NCBI GenBank assembly: GCA_018257865.1 | Contig: JAEUBA010000066.1 | Coordinates: forward strand, 62,001-126,000 | DNA: 64,000 nucleotides | Reading direction: 5' to 3' | Source of the DNA: Stereocaulon alpinum | Lineage: Eukaryota; Ascomycota; Lecanoromycetes; Lecanorales; Stereocaulaceae | Shown here: in pieces, positions 1 to 11,980 of the stretch | Numbering within the stretch: position 1 is the stretch's first letter | Layout of the letters: each line of letters begins with the position of its first letter | Position numbers and translations under genes: made by a program | The notes under the pieces: generated by a model | Told to the model about the DNA's origin: nothing | What the model saw: the letters and a program-made list of their open reading frames with translations, nothing else | The model's database searches: none

Positions 1-2134
1 ACGATAAGCTACTGGCTCCACTATATTCCAAGTCCAAAGACCCTTGAAGATAAGGGGCTTTCCCCACACAGCCCAAGCCACGATGCCAAGTTCCCAGGCG
101 CACATCCTCGGAGATGACCCGTAGCTAGAGCGCCCGAGGTACACAGACTCAGCCTGGGTGTCACATTGCCCCGAAGGCATTCATAGTAAACAACCTCCTG
201 AGTCTGCTGACTCCTTTTCGGCGAATTTATCATGTTTCAAAGCAAGCACAGCCTCCTCATCCGCCCAAAGTTCAGGTACACAAATCACGCGCAAGGGTGC
301 AAGGGGGCAATGTTGATTATGCGTGATGCGAACATGCCACGCGCAATGTACTCGTTGCCCAACTCGTCCAATCCCCACGCCTGCCAATTCCCAACAGAGC
401 GCTTCTGGTCCCGAAACACCCCACGCTAGGAATAGCTCCACCCCGGAATTGCCTCACCACCAAACGACCGCCCCGCGGGTAATCCATTCCACGTCCCCGA
501 CCGCCCCAACTAACTGTACGCCTTTTTCGCCTGCAGAAAAAGCGCCCGACATCAGTAGCAGAGCCAAGGGTTGTCGTGTACCCCACACCAACTTATGCAC
601 CTCTGAATCCCCAGACTCGGTGGCCAACGTATCGTTGATTTTGCTCTCCCCCCTATTCAGCCTTCTGGGTGCCCCATGCGTTGAGTCTTAATAGTGACTC
701 CGTGACATTCGCATGACGAGATAGATAATGTCGGTGAAGCCGGGTATAGGTTGGTAAGAGGGCTTAGACTTTTGCCCAACAAGTAGTCGAGTGACTCTGT
801 GAAAGACGTTTTCCATGTGCGATACCCCACGCCGATAGTGCAAGTTCTAGGACCCTTAATCCCTCCAAGCTCCAAGTGTCCACATCATCCCGTGCCTCAT
901 TCCTCCGGGGGACCGGGCGGACACTTTCCCGATTATCATGGATCTATTCTTTCGGTCTCACTTGCATCGGATAGCCAGTAGAGTGGCATGCTTTGTTGGT
1001 ATCGAAACTCATTAAACAGGATGATACCGTAGTGAGCCCGGCGGATGCCTATCTGCCGTTGAGGTACGTCGCCCCCAATCATACCAACCATACAGACCAT
1101 AGTCAGGTACCACGTTTTACCAAGGCTGAGGTCTGCATGTCGTGTCCGATAAGCCCCACAAATTTCCCCAAGGTTCCAATAAATGAAAGACACGCCCACA
1201 CACTCGGGCCAGCGCACACGTCCTGTCAGCGTCCACCTTCATATACTTCCAGACACTCTGTGTGCAGGCCGAGGCTTTAACTTTAGATAGTACCGCACTC
1301 TTCTGCAACGTACTCGGCTGCTCAACATTCTGACATTTCGGCACACATTGCTGCTGTCTATTCAACTCGCCTTTACTTTCCACCGACTTCACTCCGGGTT
1401 CATCATCACAAATCATCTTCGTCTGGGAAGGTTGTTCCAAACGCGCAGAAGACAAGTCGGAACAGCAGCCACCAAGCAGAGTCAAAGTCTAAACCTGTTT
1501 CCTGGAAGGCATCTCACCAAGCAAGAAATCCAGAAGGAAGAGGCGTTGCGCTCTGCCGCAGCTTTATGCCAACGTGCAAAACGTCAAAGACAAGAAGACA
1601 AAAAGACCTTTTGCATAAGACTACTCGACATAAGACTACTCGACCACCAACACAGCAGATCATTTTACTACAAATTAGCCTTGAGGATCGCCAGTTACTG
1701 TTGAGCTTTACAAAACTTACAAGCTTTGATTGACCGGCAAACCTTACGAACCTGGCGGAGGAAGTAGCGACGACGGACCCTTCTCCTTCTCCCGTGCCCT
1801 TGCCCTTGCCCTTGCCCTTGGCCACGTTGTTGCTGGTACCAGTGACGTTGCATGCACCAACAGCTTACCTATCAACCGAAGCTGGAGAACATCTAAATTG
1901 GGACGCTTCCCCACAAAGTCGGAGTCCCTCGGTGCCTGGATTGATTTCATCTCCTTTGCAAGAACGGTGGCACCAGCTTTGACTTCCATTCATCCACTCA
2001 TCTGTAGTATTCGTCATCGGTTTGCAAATTAAACCAAGATCGCACCGATTCCCGCTCGTCGCATCTACCTCACCGACCTTTTCGCCTGTACAACAACTAC
2101 CGGACCCCCACGCACTTTACGCACCGAATTTCGA
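1..2134. other. Intergenic region upstream of creA
   Basis: I see no convincing gene here. Reading frames up to about 120 codons occur on both strands, but they have no recognisable domain and overlap one another. The stretch most likely holds the promoter and long leader of the carbon repressor gene that starts at 2135. The only clear structure is a short hexanucleotide repeat near 1796-1820. Several GTGGGG-type CreA-like hexamers occur, but at about the density expected by chance. Confidence 0.5.
1796..1820. repeat. GCCCTT hexanucleotide microsatellite
   Basis: Four near-perfect tandem copies of GCCCTT lie about 320 bases upstream of the creA start codon. On the other strand they read as a Lys-Gly repeat, which is probably not translated. 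The position is compatible with the creA leader or promoter. Confidence 0.8.
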
Positions 2135-3421
2135 ATGCAACGATCAAGTTCAGCGGTGGATTTCCACAATCTGTTGAACCCTCAATCCCAACAATACGAT
2201 AACAGAGGGCAATATCAAGGAGGTGGATATACACAGGAGCAGACTGGCATGGCTGCCGCGGTGAGGGCATTACCGCCCTTGGTGGGCGGACTGTCGGAGG
2301 ATAAGGGACAAGATCTACCTCGCCCATACAAGTGCCCTTTGTGCGATAAGGCATTCCACCGTCTCGAACACCAGACTAGACATATAAGAACACATACGGG
2401 CGAAAAACCACATGGATGCCACTTCCCTGGCTGCACGAAACGCTTCAGTCGTTCAGACGAGTTGACAAGACATTCGAGGATACACAACAACCCGAATTCG
2501 AGGAGGAGTAACAAGTCGCACAATACGGCTGCCTTGGCGAGCTATGCCCAGGAACAAGCAATGTCTGCGCCAATGATGCCTCCTCCAAATCCAATCATCT
2601 CCCACTCCGCACCTACGTCCAAAGTCGGCTCACCCAATGTCTCTCCACCCAATTCCTTCACTCCCTACTCCAGCAACACACCGTCTACATTGAACCCACA
2701 CGCGCGGAGTAACGGAGGCAGCCCTAATGCGATGATGCATAACCCCCTAGACATCAATCTTCTTGCAACAGCCGCCTCCCAAGTTGAACGCGAAAACCAA
2801 CCTTTGTCAAGCTCGGTTGCCCGACACCACCATCATCACCATCATCATCACCACCCATACTACATCCACGGCAGTAGTAGCGCCAATCGTCTTCCTTCGC
2901 TCTCTCAATACGCCTACTCGCAATCTATGTCGCGATCGCACTCTCACGAGGAAGACGACGCCTCCCACCGCCTCTTCAAACGTTCCCGCCCTACCTCTCC
3001 AAACTCTACAGCGCCTTCCTCACCTACATTCTCACACGACTCGCTCTCACCCACACCAGACCACACACCTCTCGCGACACCTGCCCACTCGCCACGACTC
3101 CGTCCTTTTGGCGACGGCGGCCTACACCTTCCAGGTATTCGCCACTTGTCCCTCACACACGCCCCAGCTCTTGCACCTATGGAACCACATGCTGAGGGTC
3201 AATCACCATACGGTAGCCTTTCAAACCCGAACTCTTACAGTCATGGCCCACGGATCAGCGAGATTATGAGCAGACCAGACGGTACACATCGGAAGCTTCC
3301 GGTGCCGCAGATGCCCAAGGTCGCGGTGCAAGACATGCTCAATCCGATCAGCGGGCTCGGGAGTGGGAGCTCAAGTACAGCGGGAAGTCAGGCTGGCAAC
3401 GATCTGGCTGAAAGGTATTGA
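2135..3421 (+). CDS. creA: Carbon catabolite repressor CreA/Cre1 (Mig1 family)
   Basis: Single-exon gene for a 428-residue C2H2 zinc-finger repressor. It turns off genes for alternative carbon sources when glucose is present, acting in the nucleus on SYGGRG sites. Two adjacent fingers occupy about residues 65-117 and carry the diagnostic CreA signature (RPYKCPLC, FHRLEHQTRHIRTHTGEKPH, FSRSDELTRHSRIHNNP). The start ATG at 2135 gives the N-terminus MQRSSSAVDFHNLLNP, which resembles CreA proteins of related fungi as I recall them. After the fingers come Ser/Pro-rich low-complexity tracts, a run of ten histidines near residue 235, and C-terminal motifs (HGPRISEIM, VAVQDMLNP) of the kind seen in this family. 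No introns, frameshifts or truncation are visible. Recognition is from memory of the family; the finger region is very distinctive. Confidence 0.96.
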   Translation: MQRSSSAVDFHNLLNPQSQQYDNRGQYQGGGYTQEQTGMAAAVRALPPLVGGLSEDKGQDLPRPYKCPLCDKAFHRLEHQTRHIRTHTGEKPHGCHFPGCTKRFSRSDELTRHSRIHNNPNSRRSNKSHNTAALASYAQEQAMSAPMMPPPNPIISHSAPTSKVGSPNVSPPNSFTPYSSNTPSTLNPHARSNGGSPNAMMHNPLDINLLATAASQVERENQPLSSSVARHHHHHHHHHHPYYIHGSSSANRLPSLSQYAYSQSMSRSHSHEEDDASHRLFKRSRPTSPNSTAPSSPTFSHDSLSPTPDHTPLATPAHSPRLRPFGDGGLHLPGIRHLSLTHAPALAPMEPHAEGQSPYGSLSNPNSYSHGPRISEIMSRPDGTHRKLPVPQMPKVAVQDMLNPISGLGSGSSSTAGSQAGNDLAERY

Positions 3422-4749
3422 ACAACGACTATACGGCGAGCGGGCGACCATCTTACGACTCTTCTCAGTTCCATTGATATCTACAACACACTGGACGGCT
3501 ACACCTATAGATCTTACTACTTCAGGAGCTACAAGCGAGGATATTCTGGCGTTCTTTCATTTAGGATACACAGGGAGGCTGGTTTTGAATTGTTCTTGGA
3601 GATACTCCATATAGACTACTGTATTCGCATGCGACTGTTTATGTCTTTGTTTTCACAACCTCGGCTCTAAATACCAATCTAGCGACATCATAGACAAACA
3701 TTCCTACTCTCCAATATAGCATGCAGATGCACAACTACCATACAACGCCCCCTCCATACTATCCTACTAATACTCTTTCTTATCCACCACAACCACCAGG
3801 GAACCACGAAGAGGCTTGAAGTCGGATACGATCGGCACTTCATGCCCACCACCACCAATCCTGAAACCCATACCAGCGATCTCGATCAAAATCAAAATCC
3901 TCGATACGAAACAGCGGTGATGCAAACAGTATCGGTCTTATCTCGCAGCGGCCAAGACAGGCATCCCTCCCCACAAGTGTGGAGAACGTGACTACTTTAC
4001 CTTGTGATGATCACTTGGTAGTGGCCTTGGTTAGTGTGGGGTAAGGTTGTGTTAAGTGGACACCTTAACGGAATAGACGTGGCGTCGCATACAACATCAA
4101 CAATGTAAGGTTATAAGACGTAAATTTTACACAATTTCATTTCAAGAAGCAAGGTAATTTCATAGTCCAAAAACTGGGTTCATTGGACGCAGACGGATCT
4201 AGCTAGATATATAAGCCTTTCATGACAAGGTAGAGGTTGTGTCTATACGCGCGCAACGTGCCCCTGACTACGTACGTACGTATATCGGCTATTGTTAGAG
4301 GACGGACCTCCTGTCTACATACCTACAAGCAAGTATTGATGAATCATCCCCTCATCGAGATTCTCAAATTTCGCACTGGACCCTGCAGCGTCGAGGAAGA
4401 CACCCTGCATCCTCGTCTCACAGATAAGCACGCATCCCTGCTTCATGTCGAGATGTAAGTCAGAACGCCTTGTGCTGAGGTATGTAAGTCATGATGCCTG
4501 TTCAATATGTTGTAATGCGGCGTGGCGGGTGGAAGGGCGGTATGCAAGTCAGCGGCGCGGCTGTGTTGTTCTTACTTACTCGGTGCCTTTTAGGCGAGCA
4601 TTATCTTATGGGGGGATATGATGCAGTCAGCATACGTACCTCGACCGGGACTTGGAAGGTACTTGTATACATTCCTTTTCGGTGAGTGAAGGAAGAGAGA
4701 GGGAAGTGGATGCCTAACCACCCACCCTACACCCACCAATCCATTCCTA

Positions 4750-4783
4750 CCCATCCATCCAACCATCCATCCATCCATCCACC
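4750..4783. repeat. CCAT tetranucleotide microsatellite
   Basis: Imperfect tandem CCAT/CATC units lie within a C-rich stretch. The overlapping reading frames here are low-complexity artefacts. Confidence 0.8.
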
Positions 4784-4915
4784 ACATCCCCCTTCCCACA
4801 ATCCCCCACTCTTCCCATCACCCTCCCCATCCTCCCTCCCAAATCCAAAAATTCAAGACAACCCAAACCCCCTACTGTTGGAAATATGGGGTGCATACAC
4901 ACCTACACCCCTCCC

Positions 4916-4932
4916 TACATACATACATACAT
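4916..4932. repeat. ACAT tetranucleotide microsatellite
   Basis: About four tandem ACAT units sit within the same C-rich non-coding block. Confidence 0.75.
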
Positions 4933-6332
4933 CCCTACCTACCTTCCACCCAGAAGCACATACCACCCTGCAGGTGCCCAGCCAAACCCAAACCCAAACC
5001 AGCCAATTCAGTTCAGCCGCACATATCGGACCTTTCTCTCCGGACTCCCGCGCGTAAGTATAAGGGATTGTTAACGAGCGAATTGATTTGCTTTCTACTT
5101 TTCAGGTAAGCTGGGATCGGCGATGCGGTGGTGGTGGGGATTTTGGGATTGGAAATTGCATTTTGGGATGCGAGATGGGAATTCGGGGGTGGCGACGCGT
5201 GAGTGGTGCGCGTGGAGGGGGGGTTTTTGGTGAGGGGGATTTGGTTGTTGAGGTAGGGTGAGGTGATTTTGGTATACGTATTTGGGGGATTTTGGGGCTT
5301 TGAGGTGGGTGCGTCCTTGGTGAGGGTGGGTGCGTGCTGGTATGCTGTTTTTGTGAGAGAAGTGGGATACCTTTGTGCCTTTTTTGGAGTTTCTTTCGTG
5401 TTGGAAAGGTAACTCAATTCTTTTGACACTTGGGGCTTCGTGCTTGGAAGAACTCGCGCTGTGTGGTGCTGTGTTTTGTGGCCACTTTGATACCAGTGCG
5501 CGTTGGATGATGGAGTGTGCTATTCGTTGCGGGAGGATTCGTTCTGTTTTCGCGTTTCTTGTTTATGATGGTCATTTTTACAAGTTCACAAACGTTCAGC
5601 GTCTTACTCAATTTTTCTTGTTTGGAATGCTCTTCTTTTCGTGATAAAAGTCTGGGTATGCAGCGACAAGCATACAAGTGCGGAATGGTGGTCGGAAACG
5701 GGTATTGTGAAAGACTGAAAGTCGATAAAGAACTCAAGGCATCCATGATACTTCCCTGTTGTGTCCAAGATGTCGTCTATACTAATCGGTTGATTCGACA
5801 ATACGACAATAACACAGAGAGCCGTCTGCACGGACACTCGGTTGACAAATGACGACTAAATCATCTGTACTGGAAGAAAGCGAGGCCTTAGCTACCTAGC
5901 CACTGCGCTATGCCGATCGCCACATCTCCCCATCTGAGCTATGACATCCATTGTCTCCATGTAATCTACAACCAACTTCCACTCCTGCCTCCCAATTTCC
6001 GCGCCAGACGATTTCGTCGCGCAACACGAGAGGAGACTTCGGGCCAACCTTTGGGGTATTTCCGCTTACTGACGAACTAGCCCTGCCTACGCCCAGTGAC
6101 ACTAGCTCTTCTACCCAGGACATACTAGACACCCATACGCTCATACGAAGACCATACACAGTTCCCTCCATAGATATGTGCGACTCTCGCTGTAAGGCAA
6201 ATGAGAGCTTCGATTGGCTTAGAGATTCTTGATGAAGATATATTGCCCGCAGAGGTACGGGATTCCGGGATAGTACGGGATTGAACGACCCTAAATCCCA
6301 TACCTATGGGATGGGATCTAGGTGGGATATTG

Positions 6333-6356
6333 GTGGGATGTCCCAGTACATCCCAC
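6333..6356. repeat. Perfect 9-bp hairpin in a GGGAT-rich cluster
   Basis: GTGGGATGT and its exact complement ACATCCCAC are separated by six bases. The hairpin lies in a stretch (about 6258-6357) where GGGAT or ATCCC recurs many times. No gene overlaps it convincingly. Its function is unknown; it may be a remnant of a small inverted-repeat element. Confidence 0.6.
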
Positions 6357-8489
6357 TAGTAGTATGGCATTTCGAACCGTGATCCCACACCATACCATAC
6401 CATCTCATATCTTTCCGGGCAGTTTCCAGGACCAGGAGATGTAGATTGAATTGATTCCCCTTCTCGCTAATGATACTGCAATCCCAGTCTAGAGCCTCTC
6501 TGTCGAATATGGAACGGTCTAATCTATGTTGTAAGGCTCGGTCATGAGAGGATGGTACTTTTGTCGTGAGGGCTTTTGTGCTCCGCGAATAATGATATCT
6601 TGTACTGGGCGAGTCTGATGAGGCTAAGGTCTTGCCTGGCGTGATTTGATACAAGTTTACTCTCTGTATGAATGAAATCAGTGATGCTGTCACTCGATTA
6701 CCATCGAGGCCGGAGTGTGATTGGATTGGATGCTTTTGGCATTCGTAAAATGTTGATTCAGCATTTATGGTGAGGTTACTGGATACCGTAATGCTCAGGA
6801 TGCCACTGTTGCTGGTAAGGGCTTGATGGCGAGAGTCCTATCGTACTTGTTTGTTCTAAAGCCCATGGAGGCTAATATTATCTACTCGAGACTCTAGTGC
6901 AATGGTTTATCTCCGCTGCAGGTGCATGGTGGATTTTGTCCGCGTTAATCCTCGCGTCCGTTGCTGTCTTTTCTTCGGCCTTTCATTAGCCGTCTCCCCT
7001 GTCCCATTCAAGGAGCCTCGGGAAAGGCAGCAATGGAGGAGAATTTGGAACATCAAGTCGACGTAGCGACGGAGAGATTTTTTCATTAGCAGACGCAGGG
7101 TGGGAGAGAAGACTTCGAAGTTGGAGGTTGTCGGTAGAACCTAGCTGCTAGGTTGTACCGATTAGTAGGTGCTTGATCCCCTATTACCTGCCCCGGACAA
7201 CCTGATTGGCAGGGTGTCTATTGGGCTTGGTAAACTGGGGATTGTCTTGAATCTAGCTAGCTAAGCTATGGTGTTTTATCTAGGAGCGGGCGCCAAGCCG
7301 CTATTGCGGAGTGCGGAGCGAAGTTATTCCGACAGAGGTATTCGATTAGAAGGTCAGAATGGAGTCGGACGAATATCTGAATTGTCGTTGGATTTGATGT
7401 TTAGCGTTTGCTATCTGGTATTAGGTTACCATCGGAGGTGAATGCATCAAAACCTCCGCTCATCTCGGTACTTTATGGACGGAGACGACCAAGTCGGAAC
7501 GAGGTTCAATCTATGAAAAGTTATTGACTAAGGTATGACCTTTGCAAATGTTATATCAGGGCGATTTCAAAGGCAGATCTTAGAGTGTCTCTATGGACCC
7601 GAACCCTCGGGGACGGCGTGGCGCCCATGAGCACGTTGTCTAGTGCATAGCGCTTGTTAAGGCTCTGCCCTAACCGAGGCCGACCCCGCGCCTGGTGAAT
7701 TAGCTTGACATACCAGAGTCCTTGTCAAGGCTTGGAGTCGACATGCAGTTGCCAAAGCATTCAATCGATTGAAAGCCGCATGTTAGACTCATGCAAACCC
7801 CACCAAAGTCGACATTAGACCTTTAGAGTCTTTATTGGGCTGCAGATGGTTATTCTGGATGAATCACAACGCCCTGTTATACGAGTCTCAGTGGCTATGC
7901 ATGGTTCTGTCCTATCAACACTCAATCTTTTGGTCTTCTGTTAACGTTGGTTTTGTCATTCACAAGCAGAGAACAGTCGTGTCAAATTCTAATTTGACAA
8001 GCTAGAGAACCGATGGAAAGATATCAATCTTATATGTGGGTCTCCTCCAGGGCGCAGCTCATGGTGAGGCCGCACAGCCATTTGTAAGGCGTTTTTCCAA
8101 GCTCGCATGAGTTCGCAAGCGAACCAGGCGAAACAAGGCTGCCTGGTTGGACGTTAGGCAGCTTTCCAACCCGAGGTGGACCGAGAGCAGTGATCTGGGT
8201 AAGAGCTGCAGGTGGTCAATATTTCAACAAGAAATTCCTATACGGGTTGGCGCGTTTCGTTAAACTCGATTGCTACGGCCTCGATCTTCATAACAGGTTG
8301 GCTATGTATAGCTAAGCCTCGAGGCTATGATAACCATACTCATTTTAAGCATCCCTACTCATCTGCTGCATAGAACAACACCCCGCACATCCTCGTCTCC
8401 AAAAGGGGGGCTTACGCTCCAGCTTGTCCCTTGCTTCGGCTTCCTCGCTCTGCATTCTGTTCCTCCAACAGTTCCACCTAGAAGCGATC

Positions 8490-10698
8490 ATGGCTACGGG
8501 TACCAACTTCTTGACCACTAAAACGAGCGACTGGAGCCTTCGTACAGGCCAACCCGTCGCTCGTTGGACGACACGGGGCGACGGGTTCTCTATTCACTAC
8601 ACGGAGGAGGAAAAAGCGCCATTGGAGCATATGGATTTCATTGCCTTAGCTGGTGACGGGGGCTGCGTGGAAAAGTGCTATTGCCGTGAGCTGGATAAGA
8701 TGGTGGCGGTCAAGAAGGTAGATATCCATTCAAAAGGGGACACTAACGAGAAGCTGGCCCGGGAGGTCATCAATCTTCGGACGGTCAGGCACTGGCACTG
8801 CGTCCAAGTCCTTGGTAGCTTCATACGGGAGGACTGGTTCAATATCATCATGGAGCCTGTGGCAATCTGCGACCTCAGGACTTACCTTAAGCATGAGGGG
8901 TCAAGCCACAAAGTACAGAAGATGGAGCCTTTGTGTGGACCGCGGACAGTGTTTTTGCCGACCACCATGGGTTGTCTGGCACATGCACTCTCTTACCTTC
9001 ATAAAGATCCTAGGCTACGACACAGGGACATCAAACCTGCCAATATCTTACTGGACGGCCGCAGGGTGCTTTTTGCCGATTATGGGCTCTCCAAAGCCTT
9101 TACTGATACGGAAAGTGGTACCAGCGGTCCATCGGCGAAGACTCCGATGGTAAGCGCGCTGTCTGCTTATATAACATTCCGATACTAACAGCGTTCAGTA
9201 TACCTCACCTGAACGCGCGGCCAACAAACATCGAAATAAATCTTGCGACATCTTCTCACTTGGCTGCGTCTTCTCGGAGATAGTCACTGTCTACAAAGGA
9301 CGTACAGTCGAAGAATTCCTCAAGTACAGACAGGAAAAGGATCCGCAAGGAGATGGTTATTTCCATCGTACGGTCCCTCAAGTCATTCATTGGCTAGAAG
9401 AACTAGCCACCGAACGCTGTGATGTCCAGATCATTCGCCTCATATGTGCTATGCTAAATGAAAGGCCAGATCGGCGACCCGAGGCCGAACAAGTTTGGAA
9501 AACCTTGACAACCTGTTCCACTACGTCGAAACGACACTTCTGCGGCCCCTGTTGTATGCCGCTATTGTACAACGACCCTGTACTTATCGAAAACCCCAAC
9601 ACCCGTCCATCAGAGACCCAGTACGCTTCTGCTGTGCTTGTACGAAGCGTCGTTCCCGTTCCGCAAGATTTATACTTCCAAACGCAATACCAAAGCGATG
9701 AAGAGCTTGGACTACAATGGGTACGGAATGTGCGGCACTGGAGTCACTCAACTCTCGACGTTGTTATGGGTCAAGGGTATCCTCACCTGTTAGCTCGGAA
9801 GAGAGTAACAGCCTGGAACAACGACGAGGGTTTCGCTTGCGCCAAGAACGAAGCCGAAATACTAAGAGAAGTCAAGCATCGCCATATTGTAACACTCCAC
9901 GGCACCTATCGGCAAGGGGACCTCTACGCTCTTTTGTTTGAACCGGCAGCCACTTTTGACCTGCGAAGTTACCTAGAGTTGGCCGAACTTGAAAAGATCA
10001 GACCGAGAGACCTTCCTATCGACAACCCTTTGCTTTTTTCAAGCTTTGGGTGCTTGGCCAGTGCTTTGGCTTGTCTGCATGCTGCAGGTTACGATCACGG
10101 TGATATCAGGCCAGAGAACATCTTGATTCATAATGATAGGGTCTTCCTCTCGAAGTTCTCACTTGGCCTCAAGACCCAGACTGGTGGCACGGCAGGCAGT
10201 AGCAGCAATCTCCACCGATTCATTGATCTTTTCGGTAGACTAGGGCTCGGAAGACAGACCGAGAGTGACATTTCCAACAACAGCAGCTACCCACGACCGA
10301 CCGAGACTGGCGTAGGCCAGTACAAGCCTCCCGAATGGAAAGCTACTCAACCCATCTGCGTGGGTCAGCCACCAGCAGACATTTTCTCTCTTGGCTGTGT
10401 CTTCCTGGAAATCTATACGGTGCTCCAAAGGCGAAGGGTGCGGGACTTTAAGAACTTTCGGGCTGACAAGGATGGAAAGACGGCCTATCGCGACACACTA
10501 CCGAAGTCATTGGAGTGGCTGTCGACCCTCGACACTGATGAATATGAGAGTAAAGAGAGATTCCAAGAGATTCTGCGACGCATGATAGATCCCGATCCAC
10601 GTCAACGTCCCGGTGCGCAGGAAGTCCACAATGTATTGCGGCGATGTACGTCATACAACGGAAAGGTACGGTGTGGGAGATCGTGTGAGATTGACTGA
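8490..10698 (+). CDS. Tandem protein kinase / pseudokinase
   Basis: Two exons (8490-9149, 9199-10698) give 719 residues. The intron 9150-9198 has a GTAAGC start, an ACTAAC branch site and a CAG end. Domain 1 spans about residues 45-320. It has a degenerate glycine loop, the VAVKK lysine (near 75), an intact HRDIKPAN catalytic loop (about 178-185), DYG in place of DFG, and SPE in place of APE. It is therefore probably an active Ser/Thr kinase. Domain 2 spans about residues 400-700. It has HGDIRPEN in the catalytic loop, SKF where DFG should be, and a well-kept helical lobe (DIFSLGCVFLEI; DPDPRQRPGAQEV), so it is probably a pseudokinase. The two halves resemble each other (for example DIFSLGCVFSEI against DIFSLGCVFLEI), which suggests internal duplication. 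ATG 8490 is the first in frame. Substrate and pathway are unknown. A HeLo-domain gene follows downstream on the same strand. Confidence 0.85.
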
Positions 10699-11980
10699 GA
10701 GCATGTATGAGGTTTGTGGAGAGCGACAGGTACGCCTGCTTCAGCTCCACCTATGTATTCATGATTTGAGTTCCCAAACTTTCCCGTGGAAGCTGGAGTC
10801 GCCATGATCATCATGTATTCTGGGATTTTGGTGGAGGACATGGAAAGCGAGATTGGGGAAAGTATTACTAAGGCATTCTATAGAGGTTTATGCGGTTCTG
10901 TTGAAAATATGAAGGTCTGATCGATTGATTGCTAGAACTCTGGGGCAGCGCCCCCGTGCTCCTTGTGACGAGTGGCTGTGCACTCTCAACCTCTTGTCAG
11001 GTCACACAGAAGGCTTACTCATTGCGTGCGAGGAAACATTCAGACCAACAGGATAGTGTCGAAGCCAACCATAAAGACAAGGTTCACTACCATAGGAAAT
11101 TTCTACCCAGCGTATCCCAGCAGGGTATTCAAAACATTAGCTACATCGAGTGGCTTTGCAGACACTGCCGCAGCGTGGGGTTGATTTTGTAATGGAAGTT
11201 AGGTATTGTTGCACATGGCTATGCAGCTATATTCACGGAATGGTCTATGGACGGCAACGGATCACGATACATCCTCTACCATCGTCTGTCTGGACTTGTC
11301 CAAGAGAATTTGTCCATAAGTAATCACAAAGCTGGAGCACAGGCTGAGTAACCGGCTACCAAATTGCACGGGGAGTAGAGCCGGGGCAGTACAGCCCGAT
11401 AGCCCGTGCTCAGCTTTCATCGCCGAATTCGTCGACAACCTGAGGGTTTTGTCCCTGCGACAAGTTAGGTGGTGCAGAAGATATCCAAGTGGATGGAATG
11501 AACGAATCATTGTCCAAGGCTGCTCGCAGCATACTTTATCGTAATACATATTAATCGGGCGTAGATTGTGCGTTGGCAGAATGTGGCTTACCCCCTTAAG
11601 GCTTAGTGGAAAACGTCTGGCAAGAAATGCCTCAACCTGGAACAACGTCCACCTCCTCTATGATAGCGACACGCCCGATTAGATTCCGATGATTTCATCC
11701 ATTCCTTGAAGACTGGAAATCTGAGACAATTCAAGGGCGCTCACATTGTACAAGCCTTGTACAGCTTGTTAAGCCTGATAGCAGACTTGGGTCACGGAGA
11801 AAATTATATAAGGAAGCGGCAGTCTCAGAACGAAGATGGATAAACAAATAGAAACGCACTTTATATAGTCCCTTACGAGTTCCTACTCACATTGTCACAC
11901 ATTTTCCCATCAGTCATCGCCTGCCACTGACCGACCTTCAAATGTTATATACATGGTCTCCTCCGCCATCTTCCATCGAT
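10699..11980. other. Intergenic region with probable HeLo-gene promoter
   Basis: Short frames on both strands have no recognisable domains. TATATAA at 11805-11811 and TATATA at 11862-11867 lie about 175 and 115 bases upstream of the next start codon and are plausible core promoter elements. Nothing else stands out. Confidence 0.45.
11805..11811 (+). promoter_or_regulatory. Candidate TATA box for the HeLo-pseudokinase gene
   Basis: TATATAA lies 170 bases upstream of the start codon at 11981. A second TATATA sits at 11862-11867. The assignment rests only on sequence and spacing. Confidence 0.4.

Larger units (their letters stand above)
3422..8489. other. Gene-poor region between creA and the kinase gene
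   Basis: About 5 kb with no gene I can support. The first part is presumably the creA 3' untranslated region. Positions 4690-5040 are C-rich with CCAT and CATA microsatellites, and 5110-5370 is strongly G-rich on this strand. A short frame at 5951-6232 (93 codons) looks mildly protein-like but has no family match I recognise. From about 6700 to 8320 no frame of 60 codons is open on either strand. This suggests non-coding or decayed DNA. Confidence 0.5.

Noticed and set aside
1..2134. Multiple CreA-like SYGGRG hexamers upstream of creA, suggesting autoregulation
   Set aside because: The pattern is expected about eight times by chance in 2.1 kb on both strands. The copies I counted (for example near 373, 581, 825, 1154 and 1909) are not enriched.
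4686..5109. Open frames of up to 123 codons
   Set aside because: They are translations of CCAT and CATA microsatellites and C-rich sequence, with no protein character.
5880..5950. tRNA-like A-box sequences on the minus strand (TAGCTCAGATGG and TAGCGCAGTGG)
   Set aside because: No matching B box (GGTTCGANNCC) at the right distance and no plausible cloverleaf, so no tRNA is called.
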